A DNA stretch of 64,000 nucleotides from Myxocyprinus asiaticus. Its lineage: Eukaryota > Chordata > Actinopteri > Cypriniformes > Catostomidae. The notes below the pieces were generated by a model. It did not search any database. It saw only the letters and a program-made list of their open reading frames with translations, and was not told the DNA's origin. The translations under genes and the position numbers were made by a program. The stretch spans positions 5,793,979 to 5,857,978 of the forward strand of contig NC_059388.1 of NCBI RefSeq assembly GCF_019703515.2. Reading direction: 5' to 3'. Numbering within the stretch: the first letter of the stretch is position 1; each line of letters begins with the position of its first letter. Shown here in pieces: positions 1-12,330 of this stretch.

Positions 1-789
1 TGCCCAAAGGCAGAGGGTGTCTTATTCATTGTGAAACTGTGTTTTCTTAATGGCATGAATCACACTGAAGGCCTAGACTTTAAATGCACGGCCTGCTACT
101 GTGAGTTACACATTTTAAAAGATATTTCTTCAATGTTGTTAGTCAAATAGTCAAACAAGTATCTCTGTGTTCACTTTTATACATATATAAAGAATTTCAC
201 AGCAGATACTGAAACATTGTATTTCTGAAGTCAAAATAAGCATGCTGGCTATGAATTACTTTGTCCAATGGTTATCAACATTTCAATAACAAACAATAAC
301 AGTTTGTTTACTTGTAGCATTGCAAGACACAGATGTAGAAATAAAAAACATGTTATGCTTATTAAAGACAACATATGCTTGGTTCTAATATTCCAGTTAA
401 ATCTAGTAAAAATTACATTCTGTGTTTAGGCCTTTTTTTAGATGGTATATTTTAGAAATGCTTCTTTTTAGAACATAATACTCTTCACATTCATATCCTT
501 TTCTGTATCTGGATATTTTAGCAAGCACAGATGCCAAATACAACAGACGCCGTGCAAACCTGGATGTGTGTGAATTGAGTCCTGTGACATCAGCTGAGGG
601 ATATATTAAGGAGCTGAGCTGAAAATATTGGCCTACAGATGTCTAGACCTCAACTTGTTTTTATTAAATTAGCATATGCAATATTTAAATGAAGCATTTA
701 TCTACTCCAAGCCCTGGACACTTACGTATCTTAATTGTGGCTAACTATGTACATGCCTCTATTACACAATGCCACAATCCTTAATGCAT
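1..789. other. AT-rich non-coding DNA left of the satellite
   Basis: No convincing coding region, repeat or RNA gene is visible. The stretch is AT-rich, with no long open frame on either strand. If the iqsec3 exon at 11.6-12.1 kb is read correctly, this lies in or beyond its first intron; that placement is inference. Confidence 0.5.
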
Positions 790-3700
790 AAAATTAAAAG
801 GAATATGGCAAAATCAAAAGGAAATGTGGCAAAACACAAAAGGAATATGGAAAACTCAAATGCAGTGCTGGCAAAAACAAAAGCAATACAGTAAATCAAA
901 CAGCAATGGGGAAAAAACAAAGGCAATCTGGCAAAATCAAAAGGAATAATGCAAAATCAAAAGGCAATGCAGCAAAAATAAAAGGAATATGGCAAAATCA
1001 AATGCAATGCTGGCAAAAACAAAGAGGATGTTGCAAAATCAAAAGGCAATGTGGCAAAAACAAAAGGAATATGGTGAAATCAAATGCAATTCTGGTAAAA
1101 ACAAAAGGAATATGGCAAAATCAAAAGGCAATGTGGCAAAACACAAAAGGAATATGGCAAACTCAAATGCAATGATGGCAAAAACAAAAGCAATACAGTA
1201 AAATCAAACAGCAATGGGGAAAAAGCAAAGGGAATGTTGCAAAATCAAAAGGCAATGTGGCAAAAACAAAAGGAATATGGTGAAATCAAATGCAATTCTG
1301 GTAAAAACAAAAGGAACATGGCAAAATCAAAAGGTAATACAACAAAAACAAAAGGAATATGGCAAAATCAAAAGGCAATGCACCAAAAACAAAAGGAATA
1401 TGACAAAATCAAATTCAGTGCTGGCAAAAACAAAGGGGATGTTGCAAAATCAAAAGGCAGTGTGGCAAAAACAAAAGGAATATGGCAAAATCAAACAGCA
1501 ATGGGGCAAAACAAAGGTAATGTGGCAAAATCAAATGCAATGCTGAAAAAAACAAAGGTAATATGGCAAAATCAAACCGCAATAGGGCAACACAAAGGGA
1601 ATGTGGCAAAATCAAAAGGCAATGCAGCAAAAACAAAAGGAATATGGCAAAATCTAATGCAATGCTGGCAAAAACAAAAAGAATATTGCAAAATCAAATG
1701 CAATGCTGGTAAACACAAAAGGAATATGGCAAAATCAAACAGCAATGCAAAATCAAAAGGTAATGCAGCAAAAACAAAAGGACTATGGGAAAACCAAAAG
1801 GCAATGCAGCAAAAACAAAAGGAATATGGTGAAATCAAATGCAATTCTGGTAAAAACAAAAGGAATATGGCAAAATCAAATGCAGTGCTGGCAAAAACAA
1901 AGGGGATGTTGCAAAATCAAAAGGTAATGCAGCAAAAACAAAAGGAATATGGCAAAATCAGATGCAGTGCTGGAAAAAACCAGGGGGATGTTGCAAAATC
2001 AAAAGGTAATACAGCAAATACAGAAGGAATATGGCAAAATCAAAAGGCAATATTACAAAAACAAAAGGAATATGGCAAAATCAAACCACAATAGGGCAAA
2101 ACAAAGGGAATGTGCCAAAATTAAAAGGCAATGCGGCAAAAACAAAAGGACTATGGCAAAATCAAATGCAGTTCTGGCAAAAACAAAAGAAATATTGCAA
2201 AATCAAATGTAATGCTGGAAAAAACAAAAGGAATATGGCAAAATCAAACAGCAATGGGGCAAAACAAAGGGAATTTGGCAAAATCAAAAGGCAATGCAGC
2301 AAAAACAAAAGGAATATGGCAAAATCAAACAACAGTGGGGCAAAACAAAGGAAATATGGCAAAAATAAAAGGAATATGGTGAAATCAAATGCAGTTCTGG
2401 TAAAAACAAGGGAGATGTTGCAAAATCAAAAGGTAATGCAGCAAAAACAAAAGGAATATGGCAAAATCAAAAGGTAATATTGCAAAAACAAAGTGAATGT
2501 GGCAAAATCAAAAGGCAATGTGGCAAAAACAAAATGATTATGGCAAAATCAAATACAATTCTGGCAAAAACAAAAGGAATATTGCAAATTCAAATGTAAT
2601 GCTGGCAAAAACAAAACAAATATGGTCAAATCAAATACAATGCTGGCAAAAACAAAAAGAAAATGGCAAAATGAATCGTAATGGGGCAAAACAAAGGAAA
2701 TGTGGCAAAATTAAAAGGAAATGTGGCAAAAACAAAAGGAATATGCCAAAATCAAATGCAATGCTGGTAAAAACTAAAAGAATATGACAAAAACAAACGC
2801 AATGCTGGCAAAAGCAAAAGGAATATAGCAAATTCAGATGCAATGCTGGCAAAAGCAAAAGGAATATAGCAAATTCAAATGCAATGCTGGCAAAAGCAAA
2901 AGGAATATGGCAAAATCAAATGCAATGCTGACAAAAACAAAAGGAATATGGCAAAATCAAACAGCAATGCAAAATCAAAAGGTAATGGAGCAAAAAAAAA
3001 TAAAAAATTAATATGGCAAAACCAAAAGGCAATGGGGCAATGGGGCAAAAACAAAATTAATATGACGAAATCAAAAGGCAATGCAGCAAAAACAATAGGA
3101 ATATGGCAAAATAAAACCGCAAAAGGGCAAAACAAAGGGAATGTGGCAAAATTAAAAGGCAATGCGGCAAAAACAAAAAGGAATATGGCAAAATCAAATT
3201 CAATGCAGGCAAAAACAAATGAAATATGGCAAAATCAAATGCAATGCTGGAAAAAACAAAAGGAATATGGCAAAATCAAACAGCAATGGGGCAAAACAAA
3301 GGGAATGTGGCAAAATCAAAAGGCAATGCAGCAAAAACAAAAGGAATATGGCAAAATCAAATGCAATGCAGGCAAAATCAAACAGCAATGGGGCAAAACA
3401 AAGGGAATGTGGCAAAATTAAAAGGCAAATCGGCAAAAACTAAAGGAATATGGCAAAATCAAATGCAATGCTGGTAAAAACAAAAAGAATATGGCAAAAA
3501 CAAATGCAATGCTGGCAAAAACAAAAGGAATATGGCAAAATCAATCAGTAATGGGGCAAAACAAAGTGAATGTGGCAAAATCAAAAGGCAATGTGGCAAA
3601 AACAAAAGGAATATGGCAAAATCAAACCGCAATGGGGCAAAACAAGGGAATGTGGCAAAATTAACAGACAATGTGGCAAAAACAAAAGGAATATGGCAAA

Positions 3701-6700
3701 ATCAAACAGCAAAGGGGCAAAACAAAGGGAATGTGTCAAAATCAAAAGGCAATGCGGCAAAAACAAAAGGAATATGGCAAAATCAAACGCAATGCTGGCA
3801 AAAACAAAAGGAATATGGCAAAATCAATCAGTAATGGGGCAAAACAAAGTGAATGTGGCAAAATCAAAAGGCAATGCGGCAAAATCAAACGCAATGCTGG
3901 CAAAAACAAAAGGAATATGGCAAATTTAGATGCAATGCTGGCAAAATCAAAATGGCAAAATCAAATGCAGTGCTGGCCAAAAACAAAAGGAATACAGCAA
4001 AATCAAACAGCAATATGGTAAAACAAGGGAATGTGGCAAAATTAACAGGCAATGTGGCAAAAACAAAAGGAATATGGTAAAATCAAATGAAAATGCTGGC
4101 AAAAACAAAAGTAATATGGCAAAATCAAACAGCAATATGGTAAAACAAGGGAATGTGGCAAAATTAACAGGCAATGTGGTAAAAACAAAAAGAATATGGC
4201 AAAAACAAATGCAATGCTGACAAAAACAAAAGGAATATGGCAAAATCAAACAGCAATGCAAAATCAAAAGGTAATGGAGCAAAAAAAAATAAAAAATTAA
4301 TATGGCAAAACCAAAAGGCAATGGGGCAATGGGGCAAAAACAAAATTAATATGACGAAATCAAAAGGCAATGCAGCAAAAACAACAGGAATATGGCAAAA
4401 TAAAACCGCAAAAGGGCAAAACAAAGGGAATGTGGCAAAATTAAAAGGCAATGCGGCAAAAACAAAAAGGAATATGGCAAAATCAAATTCAATGCAGGCA
4501 AAAACAAATGAAATATGGCAAAATCAAATGCAATGCTGGAAAAAACAAAAGGAATATGGCAAAATCAAACAGCAATGGGGCAAAACAAAGGGAATGTGTC
4601 AAAATCAAAAGGCAATGCGGCAAAAACAAAAGGAATATGGCAAAATCAAACGCAATGCTGGCAAAAACAAAAGGAATATGGCAAAATCAATCAGTAATGG
4701 GGCAAAACAAAGTGAATGTGGCAAAATCAAAAGGCAATGCGGCAAAATCAAACGCAATGCTGGCAAAAACAAAAGGAATATGGCAAATTTAGATGCAATG
4801 CTGGCAAAATCAAAATGGCAAAATCAAATGCAGTGCTGGCCAAAAACAAAAGGAATACAGCAAAATCAAACAGCAATATGGTAAAACAAGGGAATGTGGC
4901 AAAATTAACAGGCAATGTGGCAAAAACAAAAGGAATATGGTAAAATCAAATGAAAATGCTGGCAAAAACAAAAGTAATATGGCAAAATCAAACAGCAATA
5001 TGGTAAAACAAGGGAATGTGGCAAAATTAACAGGCAATGTGGTAAAAACAAAAAGAATATGGCAAAAACAAATGCAATGCTGGCAAAAACAAAAGGAATA
5101 TGGCAAAATCAAACAGCAATATGGTAAAACAAGGGAATGTGGTAAAATTACAGGCAATGTCACAAAAACAAAAGGAATATGGCAAAATCAAACGCAATAC
5201 TGGCAAATTTAAACGGCAAAATCAAATGCAGTGCTGGCAAAAACAAAAGGAATACAGCAAAATCAAACAGCAATATGGTAAAACAAGGGAATGTGGCAAA
5301 AACAAAAGGAATATGGCAAAATCAAATGCGATGCTGGCAAAAACAAAAAGAATATGGTAAAATCAAACAGTAATATGGTAAAACAAGGGCAATGTGGCAA
5401 AAACAAAAGGAAGCTGGCAAAAACAAAAGGAATATGGCAAAATCAAACCGCAATGGGGCAAAACAAGGGAATGTGGCAAAATTAACAGACAATCTGGCAA
5501 AAACAAAAGGAATATGGCAAAATCAAACAGCAATGGGGTAAAACAAAGGGAATGTGTCAAAATCAAAAGGCAGTGTGGCAAAAACAAAAGGAATATGGCA
5601 AAATCAAACAGCAATGGGGCAAAACAAATTGAATGTGGCAAAATCAAAAGCAATGCTGGCAAAAACAAAAGGAATATGGCAAATTCAAATGCAATGCTGG
5701 TAAAAACAAAAGGAATATGGCAAATTCAAATGCAATGCTGGCAAAAGCAAAAGGAATATAGCAAAATCAAATGCAATGCTGGCAAAAAAACAAAAAAACA
5801 AAAGGAATATGGCAAAATCAAACACAATTCTGGCAAAAACAAAAGGAATATTGCAAAATCAAACAGCAAAGGGGCAAAACAAAGGGAATATGGCAAATTA
5901 AAATGCAATGCTGGCAAAAGCAAAAGGGATATAGCAAACTCAAAGGCAATGCTGGCAAAAACAAAAGGAATATGGCAAAATCAATAAACAGTGGGGCAAA
6001 ACAAAGGGAATGTGGCAAAATTAACAGGCAATGCTGGCAAAAACAAAAGGAATATGGCAAAATCAAACACTAATGGGGCAAAACAAAGAGAATGTAGCAA
6101 AATCAAAAGGCAATGCGGCAAAAAGAAAAAGAATATGGCAAAATCAAACAGCAATGGAGCAAAACAAAGAGAATGTGGCAAAATTAACAGGCAATGCAGC
6201 AAAAACAAAAGGAATACAGCAAAATCAAACAGCAATGCTGGCAAAACAAAAGGAATATGACAAAATCAAACAGCAATAGGGCAAAACAAAAGGAATATGG
6301 CAAAATCAAACACAATGCTGGCAAAACAAAAGGAATATGGCAAAATCAAACAGCAATGGGGCAAAACAAAGGGAATGTGTCAAAATCAAAAGGCAGTGCA
6401 TCAAAAACAAAAGGAATATGGCTAAATAAAATGCAATGCTGACAAAAACAAAAGGAATATGGCAAATTCAAATGCAATGCTGGCAAAAGGAATATAGCAA
6501 ATTCAAATGCAATGCTGGCAAAAGAAAAAGGAATATGGCAAAGTAAAATGTAATGCTGGCAAAAACAAAAGGAATATGGCAAAATCAAACAGCAATGTGG
6601 TAAAACAAAGGGAATGTGGCAAAATTAACAGGCAATGTGGCAAAAACAAAAGGAATATGGCAAAATCAAACGCAATGCTGGCAAAAAAAAGGAATATGGC

Positions 6701-8556
6701 AAAATCAAACACAATGCTGGCAAAACAAAAGGATTATGGCAAAATCAAACAGCAATGGGGTAAAAAAAAGGGAATGTGGCAAAATCAAAAGGCAATGCGG
6801 CAAAAACAAAAAGAATATGGTAAAATCAAAAGGCAATGCTGACAAAAACAAAAAGAATATGGTAAAATCAAAAGGCAATGCGGCAAAACAAAATGAATAT
6901 GGCAAAATCAAAAGGTAATGCTGGCAAAACAAAAGGAATATGGCAAAATCAAACAGCAATGGGGCAAAACAAAAGGAATATGGCAAAATCAAAAGCAATG
7001 CTGGCAAAAACAAAAGGAATCTGGCAAAATCAAACAGCAATGGGGCAAAACAAAGGGCATGTGGCAAAATCAAAAGGCAATGTGGCAAAAACAAAAGGAA
7101 TGTGGCTAAATAAAATGCAATGCTGGCAAAAACAATAGTAAATGGCAAAATCAAACAACAATTGGGCAAAACAAAGGAATATTGTGAAATCAAATGCAAT
7201 GCTGGCAAAAACAAAAGTAATGTGGCAAAATCAAATGCAGTGCTGGCAAAAACATAAGGAATATAGCAAAATCAAACAGCAATGGGGCAAAACAAAAGGA
7301 ATATGGCAAAATCAAAAGGCAATGCGACAAAAACAAAAGGAATATGGCAAAATCAAACGCAGTGCTGGCAAAAACAAAGGGAATATGGCAAACACAATGC
7401 TGGCAAAACAAAAGTATTATGGCAAAATCAAACAGCAATGGGGCAAAACAAAGAGAATATGGCAAAATCAAAAGGCAATGTGGCAAAAACAAAAGGAATA
7501 TGGCAAAATCAAACGCAATGCTGGCAAAAACAATAGGAATATGGCAAAATCAAACAGCAATGGGGCAAAACAAAAGGAATATAGAAAATTCAAATGCAAT
7601 GTTGTCAAAAGAAAAAGTAATTTGGCAAAATCAAATGCAATGCTGGCAAAAACAAAAGGAATATGGCAAAATCAAACAGCAATATGATAAAACAAAGGGA
7701 ATGTGGCAAAATTATCAGGCAATGCCGCAAAAACAAAAGGAATATGGCAAAATCAAACGCAATGCTGGCAAAAACAAAAGGAATATTGCAAAATCAAACA
7801 GCAAAGGGGCAAAACAAAGGGACTGTGGCAAAATCAAAAGGCAATGTGGCAAAAACAAAAGGAATATGGCAAATTCAAATGCAATGCTGGCAAAAACAAA
7901 AGAAATATGGCAAATTCAAATGCAATGCTGGCAAAAACAAAAGGAATACGGCAAAATCAAACAGCAATGGGGCAAAACAAAGGGAATGTGGCAAAATTAA
8001 CAGGCAATGTGGCAAAAACAAAAGGAATATGGCAAAATCAAATGCAATGCTGGCAAAAACAAAAGGAATATGGCAAAATCAAACGCAGTGCTGGCAAAAA
8101 CAAAAGGAATATGGCAAAATCAAACAGTAATGGGGCAAAACAAAGGGAATGTAACAAAATCAAATGCAATGCTGGCGAAAACAAAAGGAATATGGCAAAA
8201 TCAAACAGCAGTGGGGCAAAACAAATGGAATGTGGCCAAATAAAATGCAATGCTGGCAAAACATAGGGAATGCAGCAAAAACAAAAGGAATATGGCAAAA
8301 TCAAATGCAGTGCTGGCAAAAACAAAAGGAATTTGGCAAAATCAAACAACAATAAAGCAAAATCATACAGCAATGGGGCAAAAACAAAAGGAATATGGCA
8401 AAATCAAATGCAATGTGGCAAAACATAGGGAATGCAGCAAAAACAAAAGGAATATGGCAAAATCAAATGCAGTGCTGGCAAAAACAAAAGGAATATGGCA
8501 AAATCAAACAGCAATATGGCAAAAACATATGGGAGTATGGTAAAATCAAAAGGAAA
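790..8556 (+). repeat. 7.8-kb satellite/minisatellite array, about 21-bp monomer
   Basis: The whole interval is built from variants of one monomer whose core is TGGCAAAATCAAA followed by AGGCAATG, TGCAATGC, CAGCAATG or AGGAATA. Most monomers are 20-21 bp and some are 19. Four or five monomer types alternate, for example the GGAATATGGC, GCAATGCTGGC, GCAATGGGGC and GGGAATGTGGC types, giving loose higher-order patterns. The plus strand is very rich in A and poor in T. Because many monomers are 21 bp and contain no stop in the plus frames, long Lys/Asn/Gln-rich reading frames open in all three plus frames; these are by-products of the repeat. The array begins abruptly near 790 and ends near 8556 in ordinary sequence. 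It is not CRISPR, as there are no unique spacers. Confidence 0.95.
2940..5064 (+). repeat. Long internal tandem duplication within the satellite
   Basis: A distinctive stretch with an A-run and TAAAAAATTAATATGG at 3001 recurs at 4290, an offset of 1289 bp. Further on, the landmark ATGTGTCAAAATC at about 3731 recurs at about 4594, and the monomer variant CAAATTTAGATGCAATGC is also repeated; here the offset is 863 bp. The second copy therefore follows the first until about 3290 and then skips about 426 bp, resuming from about 3720. This fits a recent tandem duplication plus a deletion, or one unequal exchange. Near-identity of the copies suggests youth compared with the rest of the array. Confidence 0.8.
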
Positions 8557-11500
8557 CTTTAAATGAACACTGGCTGCTGTTTTAAAGTATTAGCCAAGAG
8601 ATGTATTGGCCAAGAGAAGCAACGGAGCATGTGGATACCATGCATTTCCCCCCCTGCTTTGAGTGCCTAGAAAAGAGCTCTATAAATGTAAGAAATAATT
8701 TTTTTAATTTTTAATTATAATTATTATTTTTTTAGACATGTTTTCAGAAACATCACATCTTATTGAAGTACAGTATGCCATCCGTCATTCAGCATGTGGT
8801 GCATGAAAATCACATCTGCCCAGCAGTTACACCAGACTCGCAATATCTGAATGAAAGTGAAAATCAACCACAAAGGCTGCATTTACACTGCAAGACCTAA
8901 AGCACAGATCTGATCTGTTTACATTCACGTAAAATAACTGACTGTGTTTAAATTAATGCCCCTCCATCAGTGGATCAATCAAGTAATGAATTAAATCTGC
9001 GCTGTCCAGTGGGTTCGCATGGATATCGTTGCATGCTATAAGGTTTAGCTGAGTAGCACGGTTTTATCTCCTTTTTGAAGTGTTTGTCTTTCCATACAGC
9101 TCATAAATAAATAAAGCAAAGCAATTTTATGGCTTCCAACGACTTAATAAAGTCATGTGGACCACTTTTAAGGTTATATTATTGTGCTTTTTTTATTTTT
9201 ATTTTGGAGCACATAATTTCCAAAACAACTCAAACTCCCATATTTTTCTCAAAAGTTAATGTTCAATTGCATGTTTATGTCAAGTTTATGTTGCACTAAG
9301 TCTGAACTTGAGCCCCACATTGACTGCCACTTATGCCTACCATCAAACCTTTCATCATTAAATCAACACCACAAGGATCAAACGGCATCAAATTCCAAAC
9401 ATTCCATAAGTGAAACTGTAAACTTTTAAAACATGTAAAATAAAAACTTAGATGTATGATGCACAGATATAAAAAGCAAGTTGTGGAAAATCCACTTCCC
9501 TGGAAATAGTCTGACCAGCATTGCAGTTTTTTTTTTTTTTTTTTTTATCCTTTCCTTTTAACCTTCCAGTGTGATGTATGACTATCTTCATCTTATCCTG
9601 CACATTAATTCCACAGAACAGAGGTTCATCTGACCCATACCCTTTAACTCCCAGCTGCAGTGACTCACTGTGTCATCAGCTATTTGCAAATTTGCCTTCT
9701 TAAGTGGATGTCCTCAAGAACAGCCTAACTCAAATCAGTGAAATAGCCAAACTAAATCCAGAAATAAAGTCTAACACAAACCAGAGGTTTGTTACTGCCA
9801 CAGTAAAGAAAACCATGCATATTTAGTATGTAGAACGGGACTGCACACTGGCAATGTGTTAGCTAAGCATTCGCAGATGTGGCGTAAAATATGCTTCGGG
9901 CCTAACTGTAATAAATAAATGAGACCTTCCAAACCATACATGAGGGAGATACAAATCAGCTTAATATCTTCTATTAATCAGCTGATTTATCTGTTTGCTT
10001 TATTTTGTTCCCAGGGTTTGTCTTAATCACTTGACTACCCTTTAATACATAAAGACAATCATATTTTTTCTGTCTCAGTTTCAGATTGCTTACATCGCCA
10101 GTCCAGTTACACCACAGCAGGATAAAGTCGGATATCATTTGTTCAGCAGATTTCGTGGAAAGGGCCCTTTAATAAGCCTTTGATATTAAAGAGGATTTGC
10201 AGAAGCAATCAGCATGAGTTCGTTTTCTGTGTGCAGGATTGGCGAAACCTGTTCAAGGACCCAGAAAATGGACTTCACTGACGTCCACTTAATTGTGTAT
10301 ATCACTGGTAAGAATTATTTTTCAGAACCAAGCATGCAGCAATCAAACCATAGAAAAGATTTCCAGGTCTTTGTTCTAGGGTACATTACAGAGTCTAGTT
10401 TACCATGTAAATACACAAGTAAGTACTGAATAATAATGAACACCATGTACTTAATATTTTATAAGGGTTTGTAATTACACTTTGTTGCCATTATTGTGAT
10501 TGTAATTAGTTATATTTAGGACAATATAAAACTAGATTCATTGGGAATTCACAGAGAATCCTATTGGATATTGTGTTATATTTAAAATCACAGGTGTGCG
10601 ATATGACTTTAAAAATCCTAAAATATTAAACTTTGATGTCCCTACTGGGAATCATAATAGCCCTACTGGGAACCATGTGTTCCCAAAAGATCAAGTTTTG
10701 TGTTATGTTGGAGTCCTAAGAAAATTCCTTAAGGTATCCTTTAAAATCCCTTAGTTCCAAATTATGATAGAAATTCCAATAATTAAATTCCTGCACACAT
10801 TTCGGTAACACTTTCTGTGAAGATGCTTTCAAAAGGTATTCTAAAGATATTAGGCAATAACGTGTTCATAATGCCTTGTAATATGCAATAAAATCAGTTT
10901 AATATTCTCTAAAATAATGGTAACCACATTTAAATACATTATAATATTTACCAATTGATGAGTATACCTTTGCAACTTCAACCAAAAAGTAAATAAAAAA
11001 ATAACAAAAAAATGTATGCAACAGTGCAGGATTCCTGTAATTCATATTTTGGAACCAATCCTAAATGATCCCACTGGAAATTTTCTTATAGATTCCAAAA
11101 TCACATAAAACTAGATATTTTTAAAAGAGTTTCAAATAAAAACATTTAAACTTCTAACAGGATAAAATGGCCAATGCAAGGTATACAAGAGGATTTTAGG
11201 AATCAAATAATATCCTGGATTTAACTTAATTTCCTCATTTTTTATTTTACATTTATTTATTGTTTGTTTGTTTGTTTGTTACAGGTAACCTAAAAAATGC
11301 GCTTTGTGCATCTAGTTTTATTCGAGTCAAAAATTTTATTAGATTTGACTTAACCTGAATACACGTTATGATAGGTAGAAATAGCTAATTAAGGTAACTA
11401 CTGCAAGTTTTCACTTTTCACAGTGTGATAGCCTGCTAGCATTTCTTACAATCCTTTGTGACTAGGACACTGTAATGTAAAGTAATGGTAATTTCTGAAG

Positions 11501-11581
11501 CGATAGCCTCCAAATGCCGCATAATAACAGGGTTATTGAGTGTGTGATGTAGACTACCATGTGCTTCTAAATACGATTTCC
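8557..11581. other. Probable iqsec3 intron 1 sequence, no gene seen
   Basis: AT-rich non-coding DNA lies between the satellite and the 5' splice site of the iqsec3 exon. It contains a poly-T run near 9527-9546 and a short (GTTT)n tract near 11263-11280. The stretch at about 11360-11410 resembles 49525-49575 and is probably part of a dispersed repeat. Short open frames, such as 10214-10429 on the plus strand, show no recognisable domain. Assignment to the intron is inferred from the exon's orientation and donor site. Confidence 0.6.
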
Positions 11582-11587
11582 ACTCAC
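11582..11587 (-). other. iqsec3: 5' splice donor of iqsec3 coding exon 1
   Basis: On the minus strand the exon ends ...AAACCCGA and is followed by GTGAGT, a strong vertebrate donor. Reading through would give a TGA stop two bases into the intron, so the apparent 172-codon ORF is really an exon that ends in phase 2. Confidence 0.8.
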
Positions 11588-12102
11588 TCGGGTTTCCTTG
11601 CGAGCCCTACGGACCGGCACAGTGTGGAGGGTGTCTGCGGAACCAGAGACTTGCAGGACGGGCTCCTCTTGTCGTCCTCCGCGGACTCCGGGCTGGACTG
11701 AGTCGCTTTGAGGGACGGAGGGGACGTAGTCACCAGCTGCAGATGCTGAAAGTGATGAATGGGTGCTGCTGGAGGATGATGATGTGGCTGTTTAGAAGGA
11801 TGCTGCTGCTGTTGTTGTTGCTGCTGCTGGGGTTGACCGTGAATCGCCGGATGCTGGTGAGGATGCGCAGCCGGCTGAGGGCTGCTCGTCCGCGGGGAAG
11901 GGTGGTGATGCGGATGATGGTGGTGGTATTGATGAGGATCTCTCAGCTGTCGATTCTCGCCGATCAGGTCCTCAACCTTCCTCTCGAGCTCGTCGATCCG
12001 CTGCCGCTGGGTCTGAATCAAACTCTGCTGGTTTTGTACGATGGTGGTCAGTTCTTTGAGATAAAGCACGGCTTTCATGGGGTTATCCAGCAAGCTCTCC
12101 AT
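11588..12102 (-). CDS. iqsec3: IQSEC3 (BRAG3-type Arf-GEF), N-terminal coding exon
   Basis: This first coding exon gives 171 codons plus two bases. The start [18 protein letters not shown] and the following [11 protein letters not shown]...[12 protein letters not shown] segment match, from memory, the N-terminus of IQSEC3, a postsynaptic guanine-nucleotide exchange factor for ARF GTPases at inhibitory synapses. Residues about 10-53 form a coiled coil, thought to mediate oligomerisation in this family. Next comes a His/Pro-rich tract (residues about 55-85), a poly-Gln run (about 94-102), more His/Pro, and a Ser-rich tail (about 130-165). The IQ motif, Sec7 and PH domains would be on later exons outside the window, since transcription runs leftwards off the map. 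The ATG is chosen because it begins the conserved coiled coil and has promoter-like sequence just upstream. Which teleost paralog (a or b) cannot be decided. IQSEC1 and IQSEC2 have different N-termini, so they are less likely. Confidence 0.85.
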
Positions 12103-12227
12103 TACTGAAATGTCAAAGCTTCACGCCTGGCGGATCCGGATGGAGCTGTACTGTAGCTGTAGTGAATGTGCCGTGGCGTGCTGATGCTCTAAATGATGCA
12201 AGTGATGGTCCTGATGCAGGAGAGATT

Positions 12228-12238
12228 GGGGGAGGGGC
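12228..12238 (-). promoter_or_regulatory. G-rich Sp/KLF-type box
   Basis: The plus strand reads GGGGGAGGGGC, about 126-136 bp upstream of the iqsec3 ATG. It resembles GC/CACCC boxes bound by Sp and KLF factors. The call is by motif only. Confidence 0.4.
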
Positions 12239-12250
12239 TGTTGAGGATTA

Positions 12251-12258
12251 TGACGTCA
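12251..12258. promoter_or_regulatory. Perfect palindromic CRE (TGACGTCA)
   Basis: The full 8-bp cAMP response element TGACGTCA lies about 150 bp upstream of the iqsec3 start codon, a typical distance for CREB-regulated neuronal promoters. This is a sequence match; function is inference. Confidence 0.6.
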
Positions 12259-12330
12259 CTGCTGTGGACAATCACAGACAAGCGTGTTTGCATTCAGTGC
12301 AGTCTTAAACAGTGACATCAACTTAAAGGT

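Larger units (their letters stand above)
12103..12330 (-). promoter_or_regulatory. iqsec3: Likely iqsec3 promoter and 5' UTR
   Basis: The segment immediately upstream of the exon is richer in GC and CpG than its surroundings, with CpGs at CACGCC and CGGATCCGG. It contains a G-rich Sp/KLF-like box and a palindromic CRE (listed separately). No clear TATA box was seen at a normal distance. The transcription start is not determinable by eye. Confidence 0.6.

Noticed and set aside
906..8543. Dozens of overlapping Lys/Asn/Gln-rich ORFs up to 286 codons
   Set aside because: They occur in all three plus frames, and Phe/Leu-rich shadows occur on the minus strand, because a near 21-bp stop-free repeat opens every frame. 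No start context, domain or conserved frame.
790..8556. CRISPR-like alternation of repeats
   Set aside because: Units are contiguous 20-21-bp variants with no unique spacers, and the genome is vertebrate.
11584..12102. A complete 172-aa single-exon protein
   Set aside because: The terminal TGA lies inside a GTGAGT splice donor; IQSEC3 continues in further exons.
11743..12108. 121-codon plus-strand ORF opposite iqsec3
   Set aside because: Met/Leu/Arg-rich shadow of the His/Gln codon repeats on the coding strand.
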